DNA from: Paenibacillus oralis
GTDB taxonomy: Bacteria; Bacillota; Bacilli; Paenibacillales; Paenibacillaceae
Assembly: GCF_003863965.1 (NCBI RefSeq)
Contig: NZ_RRCN01000001.1
Location: 7,003,071-7,067,070 of the forward strand
Direction of reading: 5' to 3'
Length of the DNA: 64,000 bases
In this document: piece after piece, positions 33,039-41,195 of the stretch
How positions within the stretch are numbered: position 1 is the first letter of the stretch
How the letters are laid out: each line of letters starts with the position of its first letter
The notes under the pieces: generated by a model
The model's database searches: none
What the model was told of the DNA's origin: nothing
What the model saw: only the letters and a program-made list of their open reading frames with translations
Position numbers and translations under genes: made by a program

Positions 33039-34493
33039 CTATTTATTAGAGGCTCTTACGGTATCACCGATGGCCTGCAGCAAGCTTTTGCTGGAATCGG
33101 TGGTATCCTGGGTCAGCTCCCAGGCCATGATGCCTCCAAGCTGCTCCAGCGCAAATTGGGTCTTTTTCTTAATGGTCGGAACACCATTATAGTAAGCTTC
33201 CATACCGTTGATCATAGAAACGTCGGTGTTATAGGCATTGGGGTTGGCTTGCAAAATAGCGGCATAGGAAGCCCAGGAAGGTCTGCCGTAGAAAGGAACG
33301 CCCAAAACGACTTTTTCCGCGGGCATTTTTCTCGTTTCCTTCCAATACTTTCCGCTAAGCACGGCAAAATCATAGGTGGAATGCCTGTTCCCGTCGCCTC
33401 CGTCATAAGCCATCACATTAAACCAGTCCACTGCATTGATGACCTTGTCAGTGTGAGCCGCCGCATCCCAATAAATCACGCCTTCCGGAGTCACACCGCT
33501 AAGGACGGCGGAGGTCAGGAGCATGTTTTGCTTTTTAAGCTCCTTGCTCAAGTACACCATCAAATCTTCATACTGCTGCTTGCTCGAACCGTCCGTTCTC
33601 GGGTGCTCCCAGTCCATATCCACGCCATCAAACCCGTATTGCTTAGCCATTGTGATGATAGCGTCGCCGAACTTTTTAATCTTCTCCGGCGTACTGGTCG
33701 CCGCCATGAAGGTGTTCTCCAGCGGGGTTCCATTGTAAGACCAGCCGCCTATCGCAAGCAGGACCTTCACATCGTTGGCATGAGCCGTCTGGATAATTTG
33801 GCTGGCGGCACTGGCATTCTCCAGCGGCAGAAGCCCGCCTTCACTGGTCGGAATGGCGAACGCATAATTGATATGCGTCAGGTTATGATATTGAATCGTG
33901 TTGATCTTGCCGGGTTCCCAACTTGGGTAATATCCCACTACTTTGAAGCCGCCTGAAAGGGGCGGATCCGTCGGGTCGGTTGGGTCGGTTGGGTCGGTAG
34001 GATCGGTTGGATCGGTTGGATCGGTTGGATCCGTTGGGTCGGTAGGATCGGGATTGCCCGAAATCAGCTCCCAAACGTCCGCAGCGCCGGGGGTTTCCCC
34101 TTGAGTCCACCATTTGGCTTTGTACAGTTGGCCGTTGTAAGAAACGATATTACCGGCAACATAAGCCGTTCCGCTGTTCCATGCCGGATGGGTGCCGTCC
34201 GATGGTGCGTTTAGTTCCCAGACCTCCGATGTACCGGGAGCTTCTCCTTGAGTCCACCATTTGGCCTTGTATTCTTGCCCGTTATAGGAGACGATGTCTC
34301 CGCCGAGATAGACTTTGCTGCTATCCCATTCCGGATAGGCGCTGGCCAGCAAAACCCGGCCGGTATCGGCTACGGTCGCAGCTTGATCGGCTGCCGCTTG
34401 GGAGACCTGTGCGTTTAATCCTAGTGGTGTGAAAAGTGAAATCAATAATGCCAATACGACTAAAAAAGAGAATTTCTTTTTATGATTCCTCAT
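33039..34493 (-). CDS. Secreted chitinase GH18 with two CBM5/12 modules
   Basis: The 484-residue protein has a signal peptide, two chitin-binding CBM5/12 modules (about 54-95 and 102-145, each with YNGQ.YKAKWWTQGE), and a (PTD)n linker at about 147-178. The GH18 domain shows the catalytic DxxDxDxE motif as DGVDMDWE (289-296) and LAIGGWSYNG. It cleaves beta-1,4-linked GlcNAc polymers outside the cell. It lies 51 bp after the GH64 gene in the same orientation and may share its transcript. Confidence 0.95.
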   Translation of the reverse strand: MRNHKKKFSFLVVLALLISLFTPLGLNAQVSQAAADQAATVADTGRVLLASAYPEWDSSKVYLGGDIVSYNGQEYKAKWWTQGEAPGTSEVWELNAPSDGTHPAWNSGTAYVAGNIVSYNGQLYKAKWWTQGETPGAADVWELISGNPDPTDPTDPTDPTDPTDPTDPTDPTDPTDPPLSGGFKVVGYYPSWEPGKINTIQYHNLTHINYAFAIPTSEGGLLPLENASAASQIIQTAHANDVKVLLAIGGWSYNGTPLENTFMAATSTPEKIKKFGDAIITMAKQYGFDGVDMDWEHPRTDGSSKQQYEDLMVYLSKELKKQNMLLTSAVLSGVTPEGVIYWDAAAHTDKVINAVDWFNVMAYDGGDGNRHSTYDFAVLSGKYWKETRKMPAEKVVLGVPFYGRPSWASYAAILQANPNAYNTDVSMINGMEAYYNGVPTIKKKTQFALEQLGGIMAWELTQDTTDSSKSLLQAIGDTVRASNK

Positions 34494-34544
34494 ATATTCA
34501 ATCCTTTCTTCTTAACAATCTACTAAATTGAAATAGGCAGCAAT

Positions 34545-35936
34545 CTACCAGCCTACTCTAACGATCACACCTTTGGGATCACCGACTTCCAGGTAAGCGG
34601 CTTGTCCGTTTACGTCATCATAGGCGAAACCGTAGGCCAGGCCGTCGATGCTGTGATCATGCCAAAATTTTGCATAATAGTTGGCCGGCGCGGCCTTATA
34701 GTATTGGCTGACATCATTCCAATTGGAAGACGTAAATACGTGCCGGTTGAGCGCCGCGCAAACCTGAGGATCGCTGGCGCCGCCGATGCCGAGCAGGATG
34801 TCGCGGGTGGAGATGCTGGAATAGCCGGCAAAATAGTTTTCATAGGCTCCCCCGGACTTAAACGGCCCGATCATGGGACTGACTATGCGATAGGGCGCCT
34901 GCAAGGTTCCCAGCGATTTGAACTCGGTAGGCACCTCTTTCTGGTATTTTGCAAACAGGCCGGAACGGGTTTCCGATTCGAATTCGCCTACGGTCCGGTC
35001 GTAGTTTCCCGCTTTGTTGACCAAGCGGTGCTGAATCGGGAAGCCGAACTGATCAACCCTTGTTGTGTTCCCGTGATATCCGGCATCATCGACCGTAAAT
35101 TCGGCAAAGTCGAAATAGACATCGAGGTTGGGATCGGTAGGATTGTTGAGATCCGGACCGGCGAAACCGTCGTCAAAGGTTTTAATATACAAAGGAGAAC
35201 CTACGCTAAGGAACAATCTGCCTGAAGTGATCTTGGGAAGATTAACCCAGGAAGTGTCGCTGACCTTGTGATAGATGTTGGCATAGTTGGCGCCATTTTT
35301 CGTTAAATGACCGGGAGCATCGTTTAAAGCGGTTGAAATGGGCACGAGTTGACCGGACAGATTCAAATAACTCCATTGGCCGTTGGCCGGATTTTTGCCG
35401 ATAACTCCCCAGTAAATTTGATTGTCGGCATAGGCCCCGCCCGTGCCGTTCATGACTTTGAGGCTAACCCCGCCTCCGGTAGGATTGGGAATCGAAGAAG
35501 CCGGGATCGAGTAAATTGAGCCGCCTGTTGGCTCTGTTGGCTTCGTTGGTTCCGTTGGGTCCGTTGGGTCCGTTTGTCCTGTACCTCGATAGGTGAAGGT
35601 CGTCGTGTCATAAGCTGGAGTGCCGTTATTATAAGTGAAGAAATATTCAATCACGGCTCCGGCGGCCGAATCGATAAATTGCTCATATCTTCCGGCTCCG
35701 GCGTTGTAAGTCATTCTGAGATTTTGCTGAACGCCCGAATTCACCGTATAATGGACATCCACCCATGTCGTATCGACCTTTGACTTGAACCATAAAGTCA
35801 CGTTGTTGCCAGATACGTCAACGCCCTGAGTAAAATCCTCCGCTGCGGAGACGTTCATAGAAGAGGCATTCATAGTGAAAGATAAAAGAAAAGCGATGAA
35901 CAAAACGGTGCTGCGCTGAAGCCATTTTTTTGTCAT
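34545..35936 (-). CDS. Secreted beta-1,3-glucanase GH64 with CBM56
   Basis: The start at ATG 35936 follows AGAAGGAGG and is preferred over one at 35954; the product is about 463 residues. A signal peptide is followed by a CBM56 beta-1,3-glucan-binding module (VDVSGNNVTLWFKSKVDTTW, about 30-115), a PTDPTEPT linker and a GH64 domain (YWGVIGKNPANGQWSY; FAEFTVDDAGYHGNTTRVDQ then FGFPI). GH64 enzymes release laminaripentaose from beta-1,3-glucan. Together with the chitinase and GH87 gene it forms a fungal-wall-degrading set. Confidence 0.9.
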   Translation of the reverse strand: MTKKWLQRSTVLFIAFLLSFTMNASSMNVSAAEDFTQGVDVSGNNVTLWFKSKVDTTWVDVHYTVNSGVQQNLRMTYNAGAGRYEQFIDSAAGAVIEYFFTYNNGTPAYDTTTFTYRGTGQTDPTDPTEPTKPTEPTGGSIYSIPASSIPNPTGGGVSLKVMNGTGGAYADNQIYWGVIGKNPANGQWSYLNLSGQLVPISTALNDAPGHLTKNGANYANIYHKVSDTSWVNLPKITSGRLFLSVGSPLYIKTFDDGFAGPDLNNPTDPNLDVYFDFAEFTVDDAGYHGNTTRVDQFGFPIQHRLVNKAGNYDRTVGEFESETRSGLFAKYQKEVPTEFKSLGTLQAPYRIVSPMIGPFKSGGAYENYFAGYSSISTRDILLGIGGASDPQVCAALNRHVFTSSNWNDVSQYYKAAPANYYAKFWHDHSIDGLAYGFAYDDVNGQAAYLEVGDPKGVIVRVGW

Positions 35937-36146
35937 AGTATTCCTCCTTCTCATTTGGGAACGTAAAGTGATACCTTGATGAATCCGCTATCCCCTCCCT
36001 GTTCGTCAAAATCTCGTATAATCGCCTGGTAAGCTATCTAGTTATTTTTTATTATGTAAAATGCAGGCAATTCTACGATTATAATTTGCCTTATGTACTA
36101 TATTTTGTCAATGATTTTAGTTATATTTTTATATATTCATAGAGAC

Positions 36147-36190
36147 AAAAAAAGCTTAGCCCTCCTTGGTTTCCCAGGATGCTAAGCTAT
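36147..36190 (-). terminator. Intrinsic terminator after the lipase-effector gene
   Basis: Minus strand: AGCTTAG-CATCCTGG-GAAA-CCAAGGAGGG-CTAAGCT followed by TTTTTT. It lies 20 bp past the stop at 36210 and ends the effector cassette that begins near 44561. Confidence 0.85.
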
Positions 36191-36209
36191 TCTTGCAAGT
36201 TGCCTTGGA

Positions 36210-38672
36210 TTACGTCAGATTCCCGATATTACTCTTCAACATTCGTTCGATCTTCACGTATTGATCCCGCGCCATCGAGAGGGAACGGATTTTCCGCTGC
36301 ATTTCGGCAGCGACTTGATTGCGGCGGTTCCGGACATCGTCGATCGCCCTTTGCAGCTGGCGAATTTGACTCTGCACGTTAGACTCGCTATAGGCGCGCG
36401 AGACGTTCGACGCGATCCGCTCCGCATCGTTCACAATTCGGCTGGTTGTGGAAACAAAATCATCGTCCATTCGTTTAAATTTGCTCTGCAGGTCGGTAAG
36501 CCGGTTTACGCTGACCATTAGCAGCCCGCCGGAGATTTTGGACATTCCCTTCACGACTTTGCCCGTAAATCCCTTGATTCCCTTAACGGCCTGTTTACCG
36601 AAATCCTTCACTTTGCCCCTGGTCATGCTTACCGCCGACTTCACGTTGTCTTTAAATTCATCGACTTCCTGCCGGATCAAATTTGTCGCTTTGCTGAAAA
36701 GCGTAGAGATATTGCCGACGAGGTTATCCCAGCCCTGTTTCAGGCCTTCCATCATCCGTTTATAGGCTGCGACAATTTTATCGCAGAAGCTTTTAACCGC
36801 CCGGCTCAACGTTTGGGCAAAACGCGCCATCGCCTCGGCAACCCGGACAGCGGTCTCTTTAATGTTCCCGGCCAAATTTTTCATGCCGGTCTTCACGCTT
36901 TCCCAACCTGCCTTCAGTTTATCCGCCATCGCCGTAAAGGCCGCGCTGACTTTGGCCCCGATCTCGATCGCCGTGTTCCGGGCCTGATCCAGCTTGGTAA
37001 CGAGCCAATTCCCGATCTCCTTCGCTTTGGTTACCGACGCGTCAATAAATTTACGGAAGCCCTCCCGGGTTAGTTCGACTACATGTTTTATCCCGTTTTT
37101 CAGGGCACCCACTTTATTGGAAATGCTCTCTTTCACGTCCCCAAACCAGCTTTTCACCTTATCCACGGAACTGTTCCAGGCATTTTTGGCAGCTTCGATC
37201 GCCTTTCTGGTTCCCTCGGCAATCCAGTTGCAGAAATTCTGAACCCCCTGAACGAGCTTGTCCATAAACCGGTTCACTGCCTGCATTGCGGCTTCACCGG
37301 CATGTTTGACATCCGCGAAAAAATTTTCGATACCGCGGACCATAGCGTCCCAACCGTCTTTGATTTTGCCGGCGAAGCTGGCGATGGCATCCCCGATCGC
37401 TTTGGCTTTATCCGAAATTTTATCCGCCAAATCGGACAAGAAACCCGATAATTTCTCCAGGACAATGTCTTTAATGATCGTTCCGACTTCTTTCCCTAGT
37501 TGAAACATGTAGCCGAAATTGTCGGCATTGATTTTCAAATAACGCAAAAAATCATCCAGATATTCCCGAGGCATGACTGCGGCACCCAAAGCGCTTGCCA
37601 AAAGGCCCCCAAAATCTTTGCCTCCCTGGGCAGCTTTCTCTAGCAGGTAATCCCCTACATACGGCAGCACAATTTTGATGCTTTGATCGGTTTGGGATTG
37701 GCTCTCTTTTTGAAACCCCTCTTCCCCGCTTTCCATCAAAGCCAACAATCCGTCCATCGCATAACTTCGATCCGGCTCTTCCATATGGGCGTTTAAATAA
37801 ATCGTTAAGTCGTTTACGAGCTGAGGAATCGCCCCTTGGTTAGTGACCTCCCGCAGCTGCCCGTTTTCATCCAACACGATGCCTGGACTATGATTTCTGA
37901 GAAAATCTTTTTGATATTCGGTATCGATGTAGATGATTTTTCCCGCCACCGGAATCAGCAGGCAATTTACGTAGTCATTTTCCGCGGAAACGGATGTGAT
38001 TTTATGACTATTCGCTTCGATCAGATCCTTGTATTTTTCAACAAACTCTTTGGAAAATCCCTGTCCGTCCAAGGAAACAACCCGATCCACCTTATCGGAA
38101 AGAATCCCGACATACTGAGCCTTGTTGCCTCCCTTGGAGTGGCCGGTAACCGTAATGTTGCTATAGGGCAATTTCTCAATATATGCCAAAGCGCGCTGCT
38201 GCATCTCGGTATCGGTTAAATATCCGCCTGTACCGTTGTCATGCCATTCGAGATCCCCGGAAGTACCGCGGAAAACAACAGTAGCTTCCTTTACTATCGG
38301 TTTACCAGCCTCATCTGTCCCCGTCTCGACAAAAGTAGCCATCCGGGCGCCAACTTCCAACGGTTTCCCATGCCCATCAGTGATAAGATTGCCACTTTTG
38401 TCATATACGTTCCCGACTTCGCCATGTTTAACTTTTAAATTCATTAATTGGGGATCTTTTTTAATGGCTTGTAATACAGTAATCCATTCTTCTCTGGACA
38501 TTTGACCGGGGTAGCTGACAATACCGTCTTTTACGGTGCGGTTTTTGTCCAGCCCGCCCTTCAAAAGATCATTTACAATCACTTTAACGGTTTTACCGTT
38601 TCTGTTTGCCACACCATCAAGATATATTAAATTATCCAAAAGTATTAACTGACTTTCACTTAGTTCCCCCAT
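36210..38672 (-). CDS. Reverse-oriented type VII-like lipase effector (TslA-like)
   Basis: The 820-residue protein has no signal peptide. Its N-terminal 300 residues are a DUF2974/class 3 lipase-like alpha/beta-hydrolase with GHSKGG (177-182, nucleophile Ser179) and an FRGTSGD motif. A long amphipathic helical middle follows. The last 90 residues (728-820) align without gaps to the N-terminal helical module of the toxin at 45675-47888, including the shared AYSES. This N-lipase/C-targeting order matches the reverse architecture described for staphylococcal TslA. An adjacent lipoprotein gene is the likely immunity gene. GGAAGGAGG precedes the ATG. Secretion route is inferred. Confidence 0.75.
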   Translation of the reverse strand: MGELSESQLILLDNLIYLDGVANRNGKTVKVIVNDLLKGGLDKNRTVKDGIVSYPGQMSREEWITVLQAIKKDPQLMNLKVKHGEVGNVYDKSGNLITDGHGKPLEVGARMATFVETGTDEAGKPIVKEATVVFRGTSGDLEWHDNGTGGYLTDTEMQQRALAYIEKLPYSNITVTGHSKGGNKAQYVGILSDKVDRVVSLDGQGFSKEFVEKYKDLIEANSHKITSVSAENDYVNCLLIPVAGKIIYIDTEYQKDFLRNHSPGIVLDENGQLREVTNQGAIPQLVNDLTIYLNAHMEEPDRSYAMDGLLALMESGEEGFQKESQSQTDQSIKIVLPYVGDYLLEKAAQGGKDFGGLLASALGAAVMPREYLDDFLRYLKINADNFGYMFQLGKEVGTIIKDIVLEKLSGFLSDLADKISDKAKAIGDAIASFAGKIKDGWDAMVRGIENFFADVKHAGEAAMQAVNRFMDKLVQGVQNFCNWIAEGTRKAIEAAKNAWNSSVDKVKSWFGDVKESISNKVGALKNGIKHVVELTREGFRKFIDASVTKAKEIGNWLVTKLDQARNTAIEIGAKVSAAFTAMADKLKAGWESVKTGMKNLAGNIKETAVRVAEAMARFAQTLSRAVKSFCDKIVAAYKRMMEGLKQGWDNLVGNISTLFSKATNLIRQEVDEFKDNVKSAVSMTRGKVKDFGKQAVKGIKGFTGKVVKGMSKISGGLLMVSVNRLTDLQSKFKRMDDDFVSTTSRIVNDAERIASNVSRAYSESNVQSQIRQLQRAIDDVRNRRNQVAAEMQRKIRSLSMARDQYVKIERMLKSNIGNLT

Positions 38673-38687
38673 TGTTCCGCCTCCTTC

Positions 38688-39431
38688 CTACTCCAAATCC
38701 AAAATCTTCAAATCGTTGCCGATCATAACAGTGTTGCTATCTCCAATGAAGTATTCATCCTCGTTTACCGCATTCAAGGCTTCCATCGTTATAGAATCAA
38801 ACTTTTCATCCTTAACTATATAAATGGATACATTCCCGACCAATTTCTTTTCTATCATTTTCGCAGCAACCTTACTTAAACTATCAGTAGTATCAATTCC
38901 CTTGGCCGATTCTTCCTTTACAAAAACCGTAATATCCGCATTGAAATATTCGTTTTCGTTATAAATTTCTTCCAGTTTCGTGTTCTTGTTCAAACGGTCC
39001 GGAAACACACCTTCCCCAAAATCGACGGAAAACTTAAAATCTTTATAAATTCCTCCCACGAATCCGGAAACCATTTTCGCGTATTCGGGAGCGATTAAAA
39101 CCCCAAAATACCCGTCGCTAATATCGTAGGTACCATCTTTATTAATCACAATGCGAGCTTCAAAACGATTTGATTCCGAACCATTCTTTGGATACAAATA
39201 CATTTGGTTATAAGGGTAAGCCCAACCACTGCCGCTAAAGGACACCGCCACGAACTCTTCCCCATATTTCTCCTGCAAATGAGTCAGAACCCGTTCTTTA
39301 ATGACTTCCGGGTTTGGTTTGTTTTCCCCGGCTTGCTGTTCCTGCTTCTTACCCATACATCCGCTCACTCCTAAAGTAATGATCATTCCTGCCAACACAA
39401 CCAGCAAAATTCGTACCGCCCGTTGACTCAT
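38688..39431 (-). CDS. Lipoprotein, candidate immunity protein for the lipase effector
   Basis: The 247-residue protein has a short signal peptide ending in a lipobox LGVSGC, so it is anchored on the outer face of the membrane. The rest is a soluble alpha/beta-rich region without a recognised enzymatic motif. It lies 15 bp upstream of the lipase effector. An extracytoplasmic lipoprotein next to a TslA-like lipase fits the TilA immunity role known in Staphylococcus; that role here is inferred from position and topology, not from sequence identity. Confidence 0.6.
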   Translation of the reverse strand: MSQRAVRILLVVLAGMIITLGVSGCMGKKQEQQAGENKPNPEVIKERVLTHLQEKYGEEFVAVSFSGSGWAYPYNQMYLYPKNGSESNRFEARIVINKDGTYDISDGYFGVLIAPEYAKMVSGFVGGIYKDFKFSVDFGEGVFPDRLNKNTKLEEIYNENEYFNADITVFVKEESAKGIDTTDSLSKVAAKMIEKKLVGNVSIYIVKDEKFDSITMEALNAVNEDEYFIGDSNTVMIGNDLKILDLE

Positions 39432-39443
39432 CCGTTTTCCCCC

Positions 39444-40625
39444 TTACCATTCAAAGCCGAAATCGGGAATCTGGAAGGAATCTTCCAGCCGGCGGGCGAT
39501 TGCTTGGTCGAGGCAAGCCTTCACCCGCTCCAATTCCTGATCCAGCAAGTCATAAATCTGCGTTCGGAAACTGTCAATCGGGGTATCCATATCGAACGTT
39601 TCCTGTTCCAGCGTAAACAGAGTGACTCCCATCAGCACCGTCTGGACGCTTTCAAAGATACGCATCACGAAATCCGTTGCCTTCATCGCATATTTTTCCG
39701 CCTTCTCCGAAACTAAGGTTTCATAGTTGTCATCAGGCAGTTTATCCAGTTCGGCTGCCAACTGATCGCGGCCCGCTTCCAATTGTCCGGCGGCATATCG
39801 CACTGTTGCGTCAATGGCGTGTAGAAGCTTCTCTTTATTCAGTTCACCGACCTTCATGAAAACGGAGTAAACCCCAAGATCCGCCAGCAGCATAGCTTCC
39901 TCTTCTTCCGATCCGGGAAAAAAGATTTTCCATACCTCGGGTTCCACGGTCCCGGCTGTATTATAAAACCAGCTCACAAACCGGGAAAATTCACTTTGTC
40001 CCGATACAACCGCTTTCCCGCTTTCTTCAAAGACCAGCTTTCTATACAAAAAGGCTTCGTCCTCTTCGCCAAGGTCCTCGGCCTGCTTCACAAAAACAAC
40101 CTTCCTGGTATGGTCCCCTACCGGATCATCTTCTCCCACAAAGTTGACGGACTTCCCCGGAAGTTCTTCCATGGCCGGGGCGCCAAAAACGACGGCTTCC
40201 GCCTCCAGCGCTTCCGCGAGCAAAGCGGCATGCCAGCCTCTTTGCCCCAGACCGGTAAACACATGCTTTATCCCGGGGACCAGCACTTCCCGAAGTTTAT
40301 GGACCACTCCATCCAACGGGAACGAATATGTATCATCATCTTCGGACACCTTAGGGTCCGAAACGGTGATTACGCCTTGACGATGCGCTTGATCCGTAAA
40401 AAGAACCCACTCGGCGCCGCGTTCGCCGCCCTGGAAGGCCAGCTCCAAATCCGCTAAATGCGCGGACTCCAGAATAGCCTCGGCCAAATCCCCCAGCCCC
40501 CGATCCGCAAGGGAGGGCTGCAGGCTGCGAGCGATTTCCTTCACACTGCCGGTGTGCTGCGAAGTCAGCAGCCCGGTGCCCGTCAATTCACATAACCATA
40601 GGTATTGTTGTTCATTCAGTATCAT
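39444..40625 (-). CDS. Putative adaptor protein of the effector cassette
   Basis: I do not recognise a named family with certainty. The 393-residue soluble, acidic protein opens with NEQQYLWLCELTGTGLL and resembles in layout the 271-residue protein at 47857-48672 (NDEWFYLCLLSGATTLFG). Both lie immediately upstream of effector genes. A chaperone or targeting role comparable to EspG-like proteins is a guess from context. It starts 24 bp after the WXG-like gene and is followed by the lipoprotein gene after 13 bp. Confidence 0.5.
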   Translation of the reverse strand: MILNEQQYLWLCELTGTGLLTSQHTGSVKEIARSLQPSLADRGLGDLAEAILESAHLADLELAFQGGERGAEWVLFTDQAHRQGVITVSDPKVSEDDDTYSFPLDGVVHKLREVLVPGIKHVFTGLGQRGWHAALLAEALEAEAVVFGAPAMEELPGKSVNFVGEDDPVGDHTRKVVFVKQAEDLGEEDEAFLYRKLVFEESGKAVVSGQSEFSRFVSWFYNTAGTVEPEVWKIFFPGSEEEEAMLLADLGVYSVFMKVGELNKEKLLHAIDATVRYAAGQLEAGRDQLAAELDKLPDDNYETLVSEKAEKYAMKATDFVMRIFESVQTVLMGVTLFTLEQETFDMDTPIDSFRTQIYDLLDQELERVKACLDQAIARRLEDSFQIPDFGFEW

Positions 40626-40648
40626 TCAATCGCACTCCGTATCTCGGA

Positions 40649-40975
40649 TTATCTCTTGGCTTTCTTTTGCTTCTCTCGCTCTAGCTCCTGTGCCTTTCTT
40701 GCCGCTTCAGCCCTGCGCCGGTCATCGGCGATCTGGACTTCCCGGGCCAGCCGTTCAAGTCCCGACTCTATATCGCGGATCTCCGAACACAGCCGGTTGA
40801 TTTCATTCCTGGTTTTTCCTGTATAATCATCCTTGAACGCAGTCCCGGCCTTTCCTTTCCACCAGGAAGACGTCTCCTGTACATGGGAGCCAAGCTGTTT
40901 CTCGGTCTTTCTCAAGTCCGCTTCTCCTTGCGCCGTTCTTCTCGCGGCCGAACGGATTTCACTCGTTGAATACAC
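40649..40975 (-). CDS. WXG100-like small helical protein
   Basis: The 108-residue protein is predicted to be a helical hairpin, with WWKGKAG between two charged helices at about residues 38-44. This is the position and form of the WXG motif in ESAT-6-like type VII substrates and partners. The start is GTG 40975 behind GGGAGG. It sits directly after the DUF2997 gene. It probably serves as targeting partner for the lipase effector, as small helical proteins do for TslA. The lysine-rich C-terminus is atypical. Confidence 0.65.
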   Translation of the reverse strand: MYSTSEIRSAARRTAQGEADLRKTEKQLGSHVQETSSWWKGKAGTAFKDDYTGKTRNEINRLCSEIRDIESGLERLAREVQIADDRRRAEAARKAQELEREKQKKAKR

Positions 40976-40978
40976 CGC

Positions 40979-41185
40979 TTATTCCTCCCGCCTTAACGTT
41001 TCGCGTAACTTTAACCCAGCCGTTTCATAAAACTCCGGCTTTAAATTGGTCTCTACCACTTCAGCATCCAGCAACCCTTCAAGCAGCCCGATCACATCCT
41101 TACATTTCTCCCCTTTGATGCCCAGCGTTTCCGCTTCGATCCGGCCATCGGGACATATCCGGATTTGTATTTTTTCCATCATCAT
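40979..41185 (-). CDS. DUF2997-family small protein
   Basis: About 68 residues, starting at a run of three ATG codons (41185 first) behind AAGGAGGG. The sequence MEKIQIRICPDGRIEAETLG and GEKCKDVIGLLEGLLDAEVV fits DUF2997, small proteins that commonly accompany DUF1257 and Ycf46-type ATPases. Function is unknown. It begins 11 bp after the AAA+ gene stop, so the two are coupled. Confidence 0.75.
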   Translation of the reverse strand: MMMEKIQIRICPDGRIEAETLGIKGEKCKDVIGLLEGLLDAEVVETNLKPEFYETAGLKLRETLRREE

Positions 41186-41195
41186 GATGCCCTCC

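Noticed and set aside
33963-34054. Microsatellite-like GGTTGGATC repeats as a regulatory array
   Set aside because: They encode the (PTD)n linker of the chitinase in frame.
36210-38672. Assignment of the 820-residue protein as a phage tape measure because of its long helices
   Set aside because: The GHSKGG lipase domain, the neighbouring lipoprotein and WXG-like gene, and the module shared with a toxin point to an effector instead.
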